Assembly (NCBI GenBank): GCA_031278815.1
Contig: JAITJS010000023.1
Span: forward strand, 1 to 62,216
Direction: 5' to 3'
DNA length: 62,216 nucleotides
Origin: Treponema sp.
Lineage (GTDB): Bacteria > Spirochaetota > Spirochaetia > Treponematales > Breznakiellaceae
Shown here: one piece after another, positions 60,620 through 62,216 of the stretch
How the letters are laid out: every line of letters starts with the position of its first letter
Numbering within the stretch: the stretch's first letter is position 1
Notes under the pieces: model-generated
Databases searched by the model: none
Told to the model about the DNA's origin: nothing
Seen by the model: only the letters and a program-made list of their open reading frames with translations
Made by a program: the position numbers and the translations under genes

Positions 60620-62215
60620 TTAGCCAAAGCGTATCTCCACATATTCTTCTGACAACTTCTTAACCTGTAAGGGGGTTTTGTAGAATTTCCCCACCCCTTT
60701 AACCAAACCGATATAGAAATCAATCATCTTCCGGCGTGATTTGTAGTGAACCTTCAGGGTCTTCTCGTCAATCTCCTCCACGTCAAACCGAGGTGGATGG
60801 GCATTGGGTATAATCTTGGTTACCTGCTCGTGGATGCCATCAATCCCCATGATAAGCGCCTTGGCGCTGTTTATGCCGTAATAATAAGCCTTGTAATATT
60901 TGGGAGCATAGACATTGACCCAATAATCCCCGAAGGCATCCTGTATTTGCTGGAGAGAAAGCTGCAATACCTCACCAATATTTTTAAGCACCTTCTGGAT
61001 AACCGCGTCATCCACATCCGCGATACTGGTAAGCTGCAAATCTTCTGGAAGGTCAGAACGCCTCAAAATCTCCCGCCACTTCTGCTCCCCTCCAACCGTC
61101 TTTACCAGATCCGCGACACACAGCACGATAGTGCCTTTCATACTGTTTTTGTTGGTAGGTGTAGACTGTTCTGAAACTTTGAATATCCATGACTCATTCT
61201 TTATCTCGCCAATGCTGACTAGATTGAGCTTTACCTTATCAAGAGCCGCGTCCATCAGTTTAGCCGCTGCTTCAGGATTCGAGGACAAAGACTGGGAAGT
61301 CTGCTTCACCTCTTGGGTAATTGAGGCCAGTTTCTCCACTTCGGTCTGAATGGCAGTGCTTTGAGCCAAGACATTGCCCGATCCTTCATTGATGTCCTTA
61401 CTGCTCTCTTGAATGCCGGTGAATCGGCCTATCATTGCTTCTATAGTTCCCGACTGCTTGCCAATGGCTTTTGCCAGCTCCTTCTGACTGGTATCCATGT
61501 CTTTGATGGCCGTGAAAATGCTATCAAAGGAAAGGCTGGTGTTTTTTGAAGTATGCACCGCGTTTTCCATGGAGTCTTTGAGGCTTTTCATGCTGTCCGT
61601 GATGATTCGGGATTGCTTATTCGAGCTTTCCGCTAAAGTACGAATTTCATCGGCAACCACCGCGAAGCCCTGTCCCGACTCCCCGGCGTGGGCTGCCTCA
61701 ATAGCCGCGTTCATGGCCAGCAGGTTGGTTTGACTAGCGATGCTGTTAATCACCTTGTTTGCATCAAACACCGTGTTGATCTTAGCGGTGAGGGTATCCA
61801 TCATCTCCCGGAGCTTGAGCATCTCATCCTTGCCAGTTCCCGCGTGCCTGTTGAGGTTCGTATAGCCGGTCGTGTTATCCTGGACAATCCGGTCAATATT
61901 GTGGATACCTTGCTTGAGTTCCTCAAAAAGAGCTGCGCTGGCGTTTATCTGGTTCAGTTGGGTGCTAATAGCCTTACTCTGGGAGGCATGAATGTTCTTC
62001 AAAGCCCCTGCTACCTGGCCTATACTGGCAGCCTGCACAGGAATACGTTTATCTACCGTATCAATGAGTATGGACAGAGCCTTAACCCGGGAATGGGCAT
62101 CGTCGATCAGCTTATACAGGGCTTCGGCATTCTCTTCGGTTTGCTTTGCCCGTATCTGAATAAGCGCTATGATGCTATCCATATAGGCGATAAAGCCATT
62201 TATGCTCTGGCTCAT
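60620..62215 (-). CDS. Methyl-accepting chemotaxis protein with C-terminal H-NOX domain (N-terminus may lie outside window)
   Basis: At least 531 residues. Residues 1 to about 345 are a helical MCP signalling domain without membrane helices; the hairpin tip reads [20 protein letters not shown] followed by EIRTLAESS. Residues 359-531 form a full H-NOX domain: [20 protein letters not shown] at its start, proximal haem His at domain residue 104 (GIHEQV), and the haem-propionate motif YKSRR (Y-x-S-x-R). Such domains bind haem and sense NO or O2. Known MCP fusions I recall have H-NOX at the N-terminus. The ATG lies one base from the window edge, so more N-terminal sequence is possible. Confidence 0.88.
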   Translation of the reverse strand: MSQSINGFIAYMDSIIALIQIRAKQTEENAEALYKLIDDAHSRVKALSILIDTVDKRIPVQAASIGQVAGALKNIHASQSKAISTQLNQINASAALFEELKQGIHNIDRIVQDNTTGYTNLNRHAGTGKDEMLKLREMMDTLTAKINTVFDANKVINSIASQTNLLAMNAAIEAAHAGESGQGFAVVADEIRTLAESSNKQSRIITDSMKSLKDSMENAVHTSKNTSLSFDSIFTAIKDMDTSQKELAKAIGKQSGTIEAMIGRFTGIQESSKDINEGSGNVLAQSTAIQTEVEKLASITQEVKQTSQSLSSNPEAAAKLMDAALDKVKLNLVSIGEIKNESWIFKVSEQSTPTNKNSMKGTIVLCVADLVKTVGGEQKWREILRRSDLPEDLQLTSIADVDDAVIQKVLKNIGEVLQLSLQQIQDAFGDYWVNVYAPKYYKAYYYGINSAKALIMGIDGIHEQVTKIIPNAHPPRFDVEEIDEKTLKVHYKSRRKMIDFYIGLVKGVGKFYKTPLQVKKLSEEYVEIRFG

Positions 62216-62216
62216 C

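Overview
The window reads as a spirochaete chromosome, most likely from the Treponema lineage (moderate to high GC, possibly the termite-gut/free-living branch). The case rests on two FlaB flagellins next to fliD, a fliD-hypothetical-hypothetical-tsaE-tsaB order, an rpsB-tsf-frr-uppS-cdsA block, relaxed spirochaetal lipoboxes and many large outer-membrane/lipoprotein genes. The species assignment is inference; no rRNA is present.

Layout. 1-6.6 kb: a HEAT-repeat gene (cut by the window edge), a DUF362 lipoprotein, tRNA-Arg(CCG) fused head-to-tail with maf, then rpsB-tsf-frr-uppS-cdsA. 6.6-8.2 kb: a graveyard of broken genes (XRE regulator, IS630 transposase, Rpn nuclease, ADP-ribosyltransferase toxin domain with a possible immunity gene). 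8.2-16.5 kb, minus strand: a NusG-paralogue antiterminator (LoaP type), a sugar-nucleotide dehydratase and aminotransferase, a three-subunit molybdenum hydroxylase and a CBS/CorC membrane protein. 16.6-34.2 kb: a carbohydrate island centred on inositol catabolism. Its minus arm is iolB-iolD-iolE, a collapsed ABC-transporter scar, archaeal-type PGK and type II GAPDH, a malic-enzyme pseudogene and a LarA racemase. Its plus arm is a ribose-type ABC transporter, two IolG-like dehydrogenases, a LacI regulator and a split transketolase. Three identical 14-bp LacI-type operators lie in the divergent promoter region between the arms.

34.2-40.9 kb: an orphan CRISPR-repeat-like sequence, a DUF1538 membrane protein coupled to a tandem PII-like protein, a sigma-28 promoter that appears to drive a short terminator-ended RNA, an aminotransferase, a TrkA/TrkH potassium system and three tRNA genes. 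41-45.5 kb: rubredoxin, a small hypothetical, lon, tsaB and tsaE. 45.5-51.2 kb: two conserved hypotheticals, fliD and two flaB genes, one with a sigma-28 promoter and the other with a housekeeping-type promoter. 51.3-54.3 kb: a PHP phosphoesterase, a thioesterase, a group 2 sigma factor and an orphan groES. 54.5-60.5 kb: a lipoprotein, two predicted beta-barrel proteins and a LysM lipoprotein built on 225-bp repeats. The window ends in a chemoreceptor with a C-terminal H-NOX haem domain.

The most interesting signal is at 37.04-37.14 kb. A sigma-28 consensus promoter is followed within about 70 nt by a strong intrinsic terminator. The loop of that terminator is perfectly complementary, over 14 nt, to a hairpin loop in the 3' UTR of the flagellin mRNA at 49.0 kb. 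This suggests a sigma-28-controlled RNA acting on flagellin mRNA, or alternatively a shared 3'-UTR hairpin motif. Other notable points are the MCP-H-NOX architecture, the archaeal-type GAPDH/PGK pair inside an inositol island, and a maf gene whose mRNA should become leaderless once the upstream tRNA is processed.
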